Below, piece by piece: positions 1 to 8,376 of a stretch of DNA of 51,594 bases. Each line of letters starts with the position of its first letter. The stretch's first letter is position 1. Below the pieces are notes generated by a model. That model saw nothing but the letters and a program-made list of their open reading frames with translations, was not told the origin of the DNA and ran no database searches. The stretch spans positions 1 through 51,594 of the forward strand of contig CAYTNV010000028.1 in assembly GCA_964439395.1 (NCBI GenBank), given 5' to 3'. The position numbers and the translations under genes were made by a program. This DNA comes from JAUUSJ01 sp964439395. GTDB lineage: Bacteria; Bacillota; Clostridia; Lachnospirales; Lachnospiraceae.

Positions 1-46
1 GTAGCGAAAAATGGCGGGAACGCAACGTGTTGGAAAGGGAAAGAAT

Positions 47-122
47 GGTCTTCTGGCTGGTGGCGTCTCCTGCCAAAAAACATTCCACTTTATCTGTTTC
101 ACAAAGTATACTTTATAAAACA
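47..122. repeat. Dispersed intergenic repeat, copy 1
   Basis: This stretch closely resembles the sequence at 16827-16936: both begin GGTCTTCTG, continue with TGGCGTCTCCT and CCAAAAAA, and end with a CAAAGTATA/TTTTATGAAACA-like tail. The tail also matches the end of the copy at 45047-45180. No reading frame is evident. The rest of 1-420 holds no gene that I can see; the only other structures there are the two hairpins listed separately. The family is called from pairwise similarity read by eye. Confidence 0.6.
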
Positions 123-241
123 CCAAAACCATTTTACCCGCAAAATACATAACACGTTATATCCACGAGTTTAATTAAAGTGTAACCCACAACTTCCTAT
201 AACTCAACTAATTTTTTGCCATTTTCAGTAATTTATTACAT

Positions 242-280
242 AAAAAAAGAGAGTATATTACTCTTTCATATACTCTCTTT
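242..280 (-). terminator. Rho-independent terminator of ftsH
   Basis: A 13-bp perfect stem (AAAGAGAGTATAT at 246-258 pairing with 268-280) encloses a 9-nt loop. Read on the minus strand the stem is followed by a run of seven T (complement of 242-248). It lies about 140 bp downstream of the ftsH stop codon. Confidence 0.7.
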
Positions 281-297
281 CTCAAATTCTTCCAGAT

Positions 298-337
298 AGT
301 GAACTACCCATCACTTAAAGGTAATGGGTAGTTCACT
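298..337. repeat. 14-bp perfect inverted repeat
   Basis: AGTGAACTACCCAT at 298-311 is the exact reverse complement of 324-337, with a 12-nt loop. There is no T-run on either side, so a simple terminator is unlikely, although it could stabilise the 3' end of the ftsH transcript. The hairpin at 4821-4857 has related stem sequence (TAGTGGACTACC), which suggests a repeat family. Confidence 0.6.
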
Positions 338-420
338 TCCAATTTATAAAATTTCTATCTTATTCTATTTTATTATTACTCAAAATTTTATTACCATTCT
401 ATATCCTCTGGATTTAAGCG

Positions 421-2403
421 CTAATTTTCATCTGATTGTTCATCATCAAACTGACAATCCAATTCTTGTTCTGAATCAGAAGCATCTTCCTTAATGACAT
501 CCATAGCTGCTATTTTCTCTATCTCCTCAGTTTCTGCTGGAATCTCTTCCGGCTCATCCTTTTTATTCCTGCCCTCAAAAATATCCATAAATTCTTTTCC
601 AGTAATTGTTTCCTTCTCAATCAAAAATGCGGCGATTTCATCTAACTTATCCATATTGGCACGAAGAAGTTCAAGTGCTTTATCATACGCTTCTTTTAAT
701 ATACGCATAACTTCCTCATCAATCTGTGCCGCTGTCACATCAGAGCAATTAAGAACGGCCCTTCCGTCTAAATAACGATTTTGAATCGACTCTAATCCAA
801 TCAATCCAAATTTCTCTGACATACCATACTGTGTCACCATCGCTCTAGCAATAGCTGTCGCTCTCTCAATATCATTGGATGCACCTGTCGTTACAGAATT
901 AAATTTAACTTCTTCTGCTGCTCGCCCACCAAATAATGTGACAAGCTCAGAAAGCATTTCTTCTTTATTCATCAAATATTTTTCTTCTTCCGGAACTTGC
1001 ATTGTATAACCGAGTGCTCCCATTGTTCTTGGAACAATCGTAATTTTTTGCACTGGCTCTGTATGTTTTTGGAGAGCGATTGCAAGCGCATGTCCTACTT
1101 CATGATAAGATACAATCTGTTTCTCTTTTTCATTTAGAATTCTATCCTTCTTTTCCTTACCAGCGATAACAACCTCAACTGCCTCAAATAAATCAGACTG
1201 ACTTACCGCAGTTCTACCTTCCTTCACAGCTAAAAGTGCTGCCTCATTAACCATATTAGCAAGGTCAGAGCCAACAGCACCTGATGTTGCGAGTGCAATC
1301 TCATCAAAATTAACCGTCTCATCTAATAGAACATTTTTAGAATGTACCTTTAATGTCTCAATTCTGCCTTTCAAATCTGGTTTTTCTACGATAACTCTTC
1401 GGTCAAAACGTCCTGGACGAAGAAGTGCTTTATCAAGTACTTCAGGTCTATTCGTTGCTGCCAAAATAACAAGACCCTTAGATGTATCAAATCCATCCAT
1501 CTCTGCCAATAATTGATTCAATGTCTGTTCTCTCTCATCATTTCCTCCGCCGTAATGACTATCACGACTCTTACCAATGGCATCTACCTCATCGATAAAA
1601 ATAATACATGGGGCCATGGACTGTGCCTGCTTAAATAAGTCACGCACTCTGGATGCACCTACGCCGACAAACATTTCTACAAAGTCAGAACCCGATAGAG
1701 AAAAAAATGGAACATTGGCCTCTCCTGCCACCGCCTTAGCAAGTAATGTCTTACCAGTTCCCGGAGGTCCCACAAGGAGAGCTCCCTTTGGAAGCTTAGC
1801 GCCAATTTTCAAATACTTTCCTGGATTATGAAGGAAATCAACCATCTCTGTTAAAGATTCCTTTGCCTCCTCTTGTCCTGCAACATCTGCGAATGTAACA
1901 CCTGTTTTCTTTTCTACATAAACCTTTGCATTGCTCTTTCCAACGCTTCCCATCATGCCGCCACCTTTTCCCATGCTTCGCATAATAAAGTAAAAAGCGC
2001 CATATACAAAAACAAATGGCAAAATATAGCTCAAAATACTGAGCACCGTCTGTGAACTATCAGATTCTTTTCTCTCAAATGTTACTCCTGCCTCTACCAA
2101 ACGGTCTGTAAGCTGATAATCGCTTACTTTTACTGTATAATAAGTCTTTTTCACCATCGGATTTTTCTGTTCCTTCGGTGTGATAAGAAGAGTTTCTCCG
2201 TTATCTACAACATTTTTTATCTCCTTATTCTCAACCATATCAAGAAACTCACTATAAGTTATTTTTTCTTTTTCTCCCTCATAAATACGATTCATGACAC
2301 TATTAATCATAAAAGTAACTAATAAACTCACAGCCAAAATAACAATTAACGGTCGAATCTTATTGGTATTTTTTCCTGGTTTTTTATTTTGATTATTATC
2401 CAT
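421..2403 (-). CDS. ftsH: ATP-dependent zinc metalloprotease FtsH
   Basis: Membrane-anchored AAA+ protease that extracts and degrades misfolded membrane proteins and short-lived cytosolic regulators. The product is about 660 residues, the usual family length. It has two membrane segments (about 17-35 and 120-139) around a small extracytoplasmic domain, then an AAA+ module with Walker A GPPGTGKT (about 212-219), Walker B IIFIDEVDAIG (about 267-277) and the second region of homology, then the zinc protease motif HEVGH (about 434-438). HEVGH differs from the commoner HEAGH but keeps the HExxH metal ligands. The C-terminal tail is acidic. The start was set at the second ATG, six bases after AGGAGG; the first ATG abuts the ribosome site. 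The gene is monocistronic, divergent from the DUF1292 gene, with its own promoter and terminator. Confidence 0.97.
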   Translation of the reverse strand: MDNNQNKKPGKNTNKIRPLIVILAVSLLVTFMINSVMNRIYEGEKEKITYSEFLDMVENKEIKNVVDNGETLLITPKEQKNPMVKKTYYTVKVSDYQLTDRLVEAGVTFERKESDSSQTVLSILSYILPFVFVYGAFYFIMRSMGKGGGMMGSVGKSNAKVYVEKKTGVTFADVAGQEEAKESLTEMVDFLHNPGKYLKIGAKLPKGALLVGPPGTGKTLLAKAVAGEANVPFFSLSGSDFVEMFVGVGASRVRDLFKQAQSMAPCIIFIDEVDAIGKSRDSHYGGGNDEREQTLNQLLAEMDGFDTSKGLVILAATNRPEVLDKALLRPGRFDRRVIVEKPDLKGRIETLKVHSKNVLLDETVNFDEIALATSGAVGSDLANMVNEAALLAVKEGRTAVSQSDLFEAVEVVIAGKEKKDRILNEKEKQIVSYHEVGHALAIALQKHTEPVQKITIVPRTMGALGYTMQVPEEEKYLMNKEEMLSELVTLFGGRAAEEVKFNSVTTGASNDIERATAIARAMVTQYGMSEKFGLIGLESIQNRYLDGRAVLNCSDVTAAQIDEEVMRILKEAYDKALELLRANMDKLDEIAAFLIEKETITGKEFMDIFEGRNKKDEPEEIPAETEEIEKIAAMDVIKEDASDSEQELDCQFDDEQSDEN

Positions 2404-2479
2404 CTCCATCCTCCTTTAATTTGAAATATCGTTTATCATCAAGCTAAAACTTATTTCATTTTTTTAAAACACTTTTATC

Positions 2480-2508
2480 ATTATATGGTTAAATGCCAAA
2501 GAAATCAA
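2480..2508 (-). promoter_or_regulatory. SigA-type promoter of ftsH
   Basis: On the minus strand TTGATT is followed after 17 bases by a perfect TATAAT. The predicted transcription start lies about 70 bases upstream of the ftsH start codon. No CIRCE-type operator was seen nearby. Confidence 0.7.
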
Positions 2509-2687
2509 TAGACCTTAGCAAAAAATTTTCTTGCTTTTTTACAGCATTTCCAGTATAGTTAGAAAAAGCAACTCGCCACATTGCTGGCTTTAACTAAAAT
2601 AAAAGCTTATTAGCTCAAAATAATATATACAATTTTGTAGTCTAATAAAAGCTTTCTAGTAAAATCTATAATAATGAGGTAATAATT

Positions 2688-3008
2688 ATGAATGAAGAAA
2701 TGCCAATGATTACTTTAACACTTGACGATGGATCCATCTTAGACTGCAGCGTAATCGCAATCTTCCCTGTAGAAGACAAAGATTATATTGCTCTTCTCCC
2801 AATGGATCCTAACACAAATGACGAGGATATGGACGCAGATGTTCTCATCTATGAATTTAAGGAATTGGAAAATACAAATGAAGTCGAGTTAAATAATATT
2901 GAATCCGATGAAGAGTACGAAAAAGTAGCAGATGCTTTTGACGCATTACTTGACTCCATAGAGGATGACGAAGACTTTGATTTAGACTTTGAGGATGAGG
3001 AAGAATAA
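2688..3008 (+). CDS. DUF1292 family small acidic protein
   Basis: A 106-residue, strongly acidic protein of unknown function. The N-terminal half (ITLTLDDGS, then a run ending YIALLPMD) matches the DUF1292/YrzB family, which is widespread in Firmicutes. The C-terminal 35 residues are almost entirely Asp and Glu. The start is preceded by a weak GAGGT ribosome site. The gene stands alone between ftsH (divergent) and the spoIIA operon (convergent) and shares a bidirectional terminator with the latter. The family assignment is recalled from motif appearance; no molecular role is established. Confidence 0.85.
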   Translation: MNEEMPMITLTLDDGSILDCSVIAIFPVEDKDYIALLPMDPNTNDEDMDADVLIYEFKELENTNEVELNNIESDEEYEKVADAFDALLDSIEDDEDFDLDFEDEEE

Positions 3009-3067
3009 AAACTGTTCTCAAATAATATACCCAAATAAGTATATTTTATCAAATAATCAATAATATC

Positions 3068-3108
3068 AAAAAGCGATGCACCTATTCAAAAAAGATGTAT
3101 CGCTTTTT
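3068..3108. terminator. Bidirectional terminator between DUF1292 gene and sigF
   Basis: A 13-bp stem with one mismatch (AAAAAGCGATGCA at 3068-3080 against TGTATCGCTTTTT at 3096-3108) is flanked by A-runs and T-runs, so it can act on both strands. It separates the convergent DUF1292 gene and spoIIA operon. Confidence 0.8.
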
Positions 3109-3133
3109 GTCGTCTATATCCACAATTTTAATC

Positions 3134-3844
3134 CTATAGCTTTTGTCGTATTTGATTTAAAATTTTTTTCTCTCTCCTGGAAATCTGCACCTGCGAAACT
3201 CCCATCTCCTTTGCAATTGCAGACTGTGTCTTATCTTCAAAATATCTTTGAAAAATCAACTCTCGATCCTCTTTTTCTAATTCAGATAGCACCTTTTCTA
3301 AAAATAAGTGATTTACTAAGTCCTCCTCATTATCTTCCTCTTCTAGCTTATCCATTAATAAAATTTCTTGTCCCTCTTTTTGATAAATTGGCTGATATAA
3401 AGATTCCACCTCACTGTTTGCATCTAATGCTAACGCAAGCTCCTCACATTCCACTCCTATCTCTTTTGCAATTTCTGTAATGGTAGGCTCTCTTCCCCAT
3501 TTTTCTTGTAGCTTTTCTTGACATTGATAAGCGCGATATGCAAGCTCCTTTAGCGTTCTGCTCACCTTAATCATTCCATCGTCTCTTAAAAATCTCTTGA
3601 TTTCTCCAGATATCATTGGAACAGCATAAGTTGAAAACTTTACTCCATAGGACAAATCAAATTTATCGATACATTTCAAAAGACCGATACATCCAATTTG
3701 AAATAAATCCTCACTATCCAATCCACGGTTTTGAAATCTTTTTACTACGCTCCATACAAGTCCTCTATTTTCTAACACTAGTGTTTCTTTTGCCGCCTTT
3801 TGACCCTCTTTTGCAAGCTTTAGCAACTCTAATGTCTGATCCAA
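3134..3844 (-). CDS. sigF: RNA polymerase sporulation sigma factor SigF
   Basis: Forespore-specific sigma factor, the first compartment-specific regulator of sporulation. The product is 236 residues, slightly shorter than the Bacillus protein. Region 2 is clear (DLFQIGCIGLLKCIDKFD, then VKFSTYAVPMISGEIKRFL), followed by region 3 (a REPTITEIAKEIG helix) and region 4.2 with the helix-turn-helix TQSAIAKEMGVSQVQISRRE. It is the last gene of spoIIAA-spoIIAB-sigF, nine bases after spoIIAB, the order used in Bacillus and Clostridia. The partners are the basis for choosing SigF over SigG. The operon ends at the shared terminator 3068-3108. Confidence 0.95.
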   Translation of the reverse strand: MDQTLELLKLAKEGQKAAKETLVLENRGLVWSVVKRFQNRGLDSEDLFQIGCIGLLKCIDKFDLSYGVKFSTYAVPMISGEIKRFLRDDGMIKVSRTLKELAYRAYQCQEKLQEKWGREPTITEIAKEIGVECEELALALDANSEVESLYQPIYQKEGQEILLMDKLEEEDNEEDLVNHLFLEKVLSELEKEDRELIFQRYFEDKTQSAIAKEMGVSQVQISRREKKILNQIRQKL

Positions 3845-3853
3845 GCTACCCCT

Positions 3854-4294
3854 CTACTTTCTATACTGTTCCCTCTTTGGGATGGTTCTTTTCATAGTCA
3901 CTGTAGTTCCTTCTCCTACATTTGACACCACATCAAGCTCATCCATAAACGCCTCCATAAAAGAAAAGCCCATTCCTGTCCTCTCCTGATCTGGTTTCGT
4001 CGTGAACAAAGGTTCCATTGCCTTTTCAATATTTTCAATTCCCTCCCCATTATCCGATATTTTTACTATAACAGTTCGATTTTTTCTCTGTAATTCCATA
4101 CGAATAATTCCTCGCTTTTTCTCATATCCATGGATAATAGCGTTAGTCACGGCCTCTGATACAGCGGTCTTCATATCTGCCATTTCCTCTAAGGTTGGAT
4201 CAAGTATTGTACTAAATGCGGATATCATTACTCTCGCTAACTTCTCATTTTCTGGGTTACTGACAAATTCTACTGTCACTTGATTCGTCGTCAT
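3854..4294 (-). CDS. spoIIAB: Anti-sigma F factor and SpoIIAA kinase SpoIIAB
   Basis: Binds and silences SigF in the predivisional cell and phosphorylates SpoIIAA. The 146-residue product has the GHKL ATP-binding fold: N-box EAVTNAIIHGYE (about 49-60), G1 box DNGEGI, and G2 box TGMGFSFMEAFMD. Length and motif spacing are typical. The start follows AGGAGG by eight bases, and the spoIIAA stop codon overlaps this ribosome site, so the two genes are probably translationally coupled. Confidence 0.95.
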   Translation of the reverse strand: MTTNQVTVEFVSNPENEKLARVMISAFSTILDPTLEEMADMKTAVSEAVTNAIIHGYEKKRGIIRMELQRKNRTVIVKISDNGEGIENIEKAMEPLFTTKPDQERTGMGFSFMEAFMDELDVVSNVGEGTTVTMKRTIPKREQYRK

Positions 4295-4306
4295 TATTTA
4301 TTCCTC

Positions 4307-4645
4307 CTAGCTAATACATTTTTTTGCTGCATCCAAATTTTCTAACTCCTTTATAATTTTATGGAGCCCTGAAATTTGTACTATTTTTCGTATTACTTTA
4401 TTCATATGAATGACATAGATTTTCCCACCTAATGCAGAGACTTGCTTATATCTTCCTATAATCATTCCAACACCAGAACTATCCATCATCTCTGTCTCCT
4501 TAAAGTCAAGTACAATATTTTTTACCCATTGATCCAAAAATAAAATTTCACATTCTCTCTTAATCTTATCTGCCTGATATTGGTCAAGTTCTCTAGGCAA
4601 TTCAATTAATAAAAACTTTTTATACATTTGAAAATTTTCTCCCAT
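4307..4645 (-). CDS. spoIIAA: Anti-anti-sigma factor SpoIIAA
   Basis: STAS-domain protein that releases SigF by binding SpoIIAB when dephosphorylated by SpoIIE. The 112-residue product contains the phosphoacceptor motif DSSG at 55-58 within the typical context VLDFKETEMMDSSGVGMIIG. The frame is open for 51 more codons upstream, but those codons read through an intergenic repeat. The ATG at 4645 is chosen because AAGGGGA lies five bases before it and gives the family length; an ATG at 4660 is a less likely alternative. It is first in the spoIIA operon. I could not identify a convincing SigH promoter upstream, where two repeat copies are present. Confidence 0.93.
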   Translation of the reverse strand: MGENFQMYKKFLLIELPRELDQYQADKIKRECEILFLDQWVKNIVLDFKETEMMDSSGVGMIIGRYKQVSALGGKIYVIHMNKVIRKIVQISGLHKIIKELENLDAAKKCIS

Positions 4646-4660
4646 ATTTTCCCCTTTCAT

Positions 4661-4760
4661 ACTTTGTGAAACAACGTAAACTATTTTTTCGCCCGCAGGG
4701 CATAGAATGTAGTACACTTTGTGAGACAGCGTAAACTGTTTTCGCCCGCAGGACATAGAC
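4661..4760. repeat. Two tandem copies of a 55-bp intergenic repeat upstream of spoIIAA
   Basis: Two copies begin at 4661 and 4716, each with ACTTTGTGA, then ACAnCGTAAACT, a T-run, CGCCCGCAGG and CATAGA. The GCCCGCAGGG and AAACAG/CTGTTT parts recur at 23272-23314 and 24741-24812. They sit in the presumed 5' untranslated region or promoter of the spoIIA operon, and translating through them artificially lengthens spoIIAA. Confidence 0.65.
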
Positions 4761-4820
4761 ACGGTATTTCTGTAAATATAATAAAAAACACGATGCAAAT
4801 CGCTCTCCTAAGCGGCCAAC

Positions 4821-4857
4821 TAGTGGACTACCAGATTGCTATTTAGGTAGCCCACTA
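4821..4857. repeat. Hairpin between spoIIAA and the TPR protein gene
   Basis: TAGTGGACTACC at 4821-4832 pairs with GGTAGCCCACTA at 4846-4857 (11 of 12), with further partial pairing of the flanking GCGGCC and CCGCC. It lies just after the stop of the TPR gene (minus strand), so it may protect or end that transcript, although no T-run follows. The stem resembles the inverted repeat at 298-337. Confidence 0.45.
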
Positions 4858-4879
4858 ACCGCCAGAGAAATCTAGAACA

Positions 4880-6340
4880 TTAATATCCCATCTCTGTTAA
4901 ACGATCTTTTGCATCGTGTTCTCTGTCAGAACCTTTAAATTTATTATTAATTTCTTCGTATACTTCTTTTGCTTTTTCTGTCTTTCCTAAGGCTTGATAA
5001 GAAAGTCCAAGATAATAGTACGCCTCAACATTACTACTATCAATCTTATACGCTGTCTTTAAATCACTGACTGCATCCTCATAATTTTGCTCATCATACG
5101 CTTCTTTTCCAGAATTATAAAGCTGTGTAGATGCTTCTCCAAAAGTAGATTTCTTAATCTCATCGTACTTCTCCTTAGAAGAATCGGATTTTAGCATATC
5201 TTCATCTACTTTAATCAAGGCCTTAGCTGCCTTAACGGCATTTCCATCTTTATAGTGACCCATGGCAATTACCATATAATCCATGATACCTTTTTTATCG
5301 CCCTCACCAGTATAATCTACTACTTCTGCCGTTTCTTCTGTATCTGCCGTAGAGTCTTCTGTTGTGCCATCTTTATTCGTCTCGTCTGTCTGTGAAGAAC
5401 TTCCCTGACTGCTATTTTTAGAAATCTGATTTTTCACATAACTAATCTGTTCCTCAAACGATTGGTTTATCGGAACAAGCATAGCCCACATAATAATGAC
5501 ACCCATCGCAATACCTGCTACAAGTCCTGCTATAATTTTAAAATAATTATTGCCTTTTCCAGTTTTTTCTTTCTTTTCTTCTTTAATAACTTCTTTTTTT
5601 ATCTCTGCTATTTTCTTCGTTTGCTCTGCTGTCTTTACAGATTCTTCCTTTTCTCGGTTCTCTGCCTTTTCTTCTTTTTTAGTCTCAGGTAAAAATACAT
5701 TTAATGCTTCTTTATATCCTTTATCCAAATCATACTCTGGAATCTCCTTTAAATAGCGAACTGCTATTGGATTATGTCTGTCAATTTTTAGAACATCTTT
5801 AAGCGCCTTTTTCGCCTGATCCCAGTCTTTTTTATTCATATAAAGAAGTGCTCTAAGTAAATGTGCATCTATAAAATTTGGAGCCACAAAACAACATTCT
5901 TCAATTTTTAAGAGAGCCATTCCCTCTTTTCCAAGACGTGCACTGTAGAGAGTCTGATTATATAAGTTTACACCCCTATCTACTTTCTGCATCGCACGCT
6001 CATCTTCTTGATATTGCTGTAAATATCCCACAGCAATATTATCCTCTATATCAATATTGATGCTGATAACCCATTGGTGCATCGCTCTCGCAATTTGTCC
6101 CATTTCATGGTAAATCAATCCAAGAAGATTCCTCGCATCAATATGTTCTTTATCAAAACTTAAAGCAATCTCCAAGAGAGCAGCTGCATTACTTAATTCT
6201 CGATTTTTCGCTTTCTCTAAGCCGCAATTATAGTACCAACCTGCTGTATTTTTCGACTTAATCAAATGAGATATATTAAATCCGCAATGGCTGCAATATC
6301 CACTATCTGTCAGATTGCTATTACATTTCATACATTTCAT
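4880..6340 (-). CDS. Zinc-ribbon, TPR and single-pass membrane protein
   Basis: A 486-residue protein of unknown function. It starts with a four-cysteine zinc ribbon (C3, C6, C16, C19), followed by TPR-like helical repeats (about 40-200), a Lys/Glu-rich low-complexity stretch (about 220-262), one membrane helix (about 267-290), a Ser/Thr/Glu-rich linker and a second TPR block near the C-terminus (ending about 480). The TPRs on both sides of the membrane suggest a scaffold between the cytoplasm and the cell surface. The start codon overlaps the stop of the gene before it (ATGA overlap), so it is translationally coupled to the Glu-rich gene and to folC. No specific function can be assigned. Confidence 0.85.
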   Translation of the reverse strand: MKCMKCNSNLTDSGYCSHCGFNISHLIKSKNTAGWYYNCGLEKAKNRELSNAAALLEIALSFDKEHIDARNLLGLIYHEMGQIARAMHQWVISINIDIEDNIAVGYLQQYQEDERAMQKVDRGVNLYNQTLYSARLGKEGMALLKIEECCFVAPNFIDAHLLRALLYMNKKDWDQAKKALKDVLKIDRHNPIAVRYLKEIPEYDLDKGYKEALNVFLPETKKEEKAENREKEESVKTAEQTKKIAEIKKEVIKEEKKEKTGKGNNYFKIIAGLVAGIAMGVIIMWAMLVPINQSFEEQISYVKNQISKNSSQGSSSQTDETNKDGTTEDSTADTEETAEVVDYTGEGDKKGIMDYMVIAMGHYKDGNAVKAAKALIKVDEDMLKSDSSKEKYDEIKKSTFGEASTQLYNSGKEAYDEQNYEDAVSDLKTAYKIDSSNVEAYYYLGLSYQALGKTEKAKEVYEEINNKFKGSDREHDAKDRLTEMGY

Positions 6341-6750
6341 TTGGTCCCACCTTTATCTTCTTCGTTCTTATTTGTATTCTCTATTTCTGTAGGTTGCTTT
6401 ATTTTTTCTTCTGAATTATTGTCTTTTTTCTCTTCCTGCTCTTTCGTACTGTCATCACTAGAAGCTTTCTCTTTTTTTTCTTCCTCTGAAGTTTCTATTG
6501 GCTTACCAGATATAAGAAAGGTATTGGTAGATATTTCTGTTTTTTTCTCCTCCAATTCTTCTTTTATCTCTTCCTTAATCTTTACTGCAAGTTCTTTTTC
6601 ATTCATTTTTTCATTTTCTCTAAATTCCTCTATCACTTCTCGCATGATATCAGTCAAGTCTTTCAAATCGCTGCCATAAATTGCCTCTTCCACCTCATCA
6701 GTATTCATGCACGGCTTAAATTTTTCCAGTTCCTTTTTAAAGTCAATCAT
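6337..6750 (-). CDS. Glu/Lys-rich hypothetical protein
   Basis: A 137-residue protein that I do not recognise. The first 60 residues are predicted helical (DFKKELEKFKPC, then YGSDLKDLTDIMREVIEEF); the remainder is very rich in Glu, Lys, Ser and Asn and probably disordered or coiled coil. It overlaps the folC stop by eight bases and the following TPR gene by four bases, so the three genes form a tightly coupled operon. The low complexity of the C-terminal half makes homology claims unsafe. Confidence 0.7.
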   Translation of the reverse strand: MIDFKKELEKFKPCMNTDEVEEAIYGSDLKDLTDIMREVIEEFRENEKMNEKELAVKIKEEIKEELEEKKTEISTNTFLISGKPIETSEEEKKEKASSDDSTKEQEEKKDNNSEEKIKQPTEIENTNKNEEDKGGTK

Positions 6751-8032
6751 TTGCTCTACCCTTCCTCTCTTCTAAAGCTTTAATACTCCCTACTAAGTAG
6801 AGTGAGCCTACACAAAATAATAGCTCATCTTCTTTCAAACTATTTTTTATCTTCTCGTATGCTTTTTCTAACTCTTCCTCTACCCATATATCCGTGTTTG
6901 TATTTTGTTGGAACAGATTAAAAATTTCCTCTACCGAAGTCGCTCTCGCACCGTGAATCTGCGTCACCATAATCTTCTCAAACTGACAATTCGCACATAA
7001 GTATTCGATAATTTTTGTATCATTTTTATCCTCGGCAACTGCAAATAAAAGACTCTTTTTATCTGAGCTATAAAACTTTTGTATCGTAATGCAGAACTTT
7101 TCGATAGCATCTTCATTATGTGCTCCATCTATGATAATATGTGGGGTCACACTATCCATTCTACCTTCCCACAAGGTTTTTTTCAATCCCTTTTTTATGA
7201 CTTCTTGCGGAATTTTAGGAAATAAATTCTCTAAAACAGTAATTGCCAAAGCTGCATTCTCTATTTGGTAATACGCCTTTGTTAAAATATGGTATTCTTC
7301 CTTATTTTCTCCAAGAAAAAATACAATTCCCTCTCTCTCTTCTTTGTATGCATTTATCAAATTTTTATCCAGCAAATAAAGAGGACTTTCTTTTTCTTTC
7401 GCCACATTTTCTAAGACTTGTCTCGCCTCTTCCTCCTGCCAAATAGAAAAGCAAGGCTTTCCCTTTTTTATAATACCAGCTTTCTCTGCGGCAATTTTAT
7501 CTAAAGTATCTCCCAAATACTGCATATGATCATAGCTCAATGATGTGATGACAGAGGCATCACTATCCACTGCATTTGTGGCATCCAGGCGTCCTCCAAG
7601 TCCTGTCTCTAGTATACAAATCTGTATCTTTTTCTCTGCAAAAAATAAAATCGCCATGAGAAAAACCCACTCAAAAAAAGAAGGATGCAAAAGACCCTCT
7701 TGCGTCATCTCATTTACTACTGATTTTACCCTAAAAAATATTTCTAAAAACTTCTCCTCGCTTATAGGCTCACCGTCCACTCTCATTCTCTCTCTCATTG
7801 TTACAAGATGAGGAGAAGTAAACATTCCTGTATGATAGCCTGCTTCTCTTAATACCGAGTCCATATAATTACAGACAGAGCCCTTTCCATTTGTCCCAGC
7901 AATATGAATTGTATAAAAATTATCTTGTGGATTATTAAGTCTCTTTAGACATTCTTTTATATTATCCAATCCTGTTTTTTTACTAAATTTCGGTATATTT
8001 AAAATATACTGTTCTGCCTCCTGATAAGTCAT
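6743..8032 (-). CDS. folC: Folylpolyglutamate synthase / dihydrofolate synthase FolC
   Basis: ATP-dependent ligase of the Mur ligase superfamily that adds glutamate residues to folates. The 429-residue product has the P-loop GTNGKGS (46-52), the FTSPHL folate-binding motif, ILETGLGGRLDATN in the central domain and the IDGAHN motif that opens the C-terminal domain. Length and motif order are typical. It is the first gene of a coupled operon with the Glu-rich and zinc-ribbon/TPR proteins. The upstream region carries a 164-bp repeat element. Confidence 0.95.
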   Translation of the reverse strand: MTYQEAEQYILNIPKFSKKTGLDNIKECLKRLNNPQDNFYTIHIAGTNGKGSVCNYMDSVLREAGYHTGMFTSPHLVTMRERMRVDGEPISEEKFLEIFFRVKSVVNEMTQEGLLHPSFFEWVFLMAILFFAEKKIQICILETGLGGRLDATNAVDSDASVITSLSYDHMQYLGDTLDKIAAEKAGIIKKGKPCFSIWQEEEARQVLENVAKEKESPLYLLDKNLINAYKEEREGIVFFLGENKEEYHILTKAYYQIENAALAITVLENLFPKIPQEVIKKGLKKTLWEGRMDSVTPHIIIDGAHNEDAIEKFCITIQKFYSSDKKSLLFAVAEDKNDTKIIEYLCANCQFEKIMVTQIHGARATSVEEIFNLFQQNTNTDIWVEEELEKAYEKIKNSLKEDELLFCVGSLYLVGSIKALEERKGRAND

Positions 8033-8090
8033 AACTTTTTCTCCTCTATGTATAAGAATTAAATTACTTTATATCCCATCCTTGACAGGA

Positions 8091-8254
8091 CTTTTATAGA
8101 ACTCTGATTGCTCCACTCTGCGAGTTCCCGCAATCAAAACCATATTCCCACTCCAAGCTATCGCTCTACGTGCTCATACGGTTTAGCCTGTCAAATGTCC
8201 AAACAATGCCAAACAAGTTTGGCTTTGCTTGGTCGCTTGACAGGACTTTTATAG
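8091..8254. repeat. 164-bp element bounded by perfect 19-bp direct repeats
   Basis: CTTGACAGGACTTTTATAG occurs exactly at 8091-8109 and again at 8236-8254. Between them are internal dyads (CCAAACAAGTTTGG-like, and TGATTGC with GCAATCA). The element resembles 35636-35804, upstream of aroD, which has the same ends and internal order. There is no coding capacity, so it looks like a miniature, non-autonomous repeat. It lies between valS and folC; the rest of 8033-8376 holds only the valS terminator. Confidence 0.65.
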
Positions 8255-8290
8255 TATTTTACAGTATTTTCCATTGCTTTTCAAGAAGAA

Positions 8291-8320
8291 ATCCTCTCCC
8301 CTTTTTGACAGGGAGAGGAT
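8291..8320 (-). terminator. Probable terminator of valS
   Basis: A perfect 10-bp stem (ATCCTCTCCC at 8291-8300 with 8311-8320) lies 57 bp after the valS stop codon. On the minus strand it is followed by TTTCTTCTT, a moderate T-rich tract. Confidence 0.6.
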
Positions 8321-8376
8321 AGATTTCTTAAAATATCTCAAAATATCCAGAAAAATCTCATAAACTAAGTAATTTG

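Noticed and set aside
3076..3480. Plus-strand open frame of 134 codons
   Set aside because: It is antisense to sigF, starts inside the terminator, has no ribosome site and shows no family motif.
4646..4798. N-terminal 51-residue extension of SpoIIAA
   Set aside because: The extension reads through repeat DNA, has no ribosome site and makes the protein longer than the family; the ATG at 4645 has a good ribosome site.
8091..8254. CRISPR-like array
   Set aside because: Only two direct repeats 145 bp apart, no spacer series and no cas genes.
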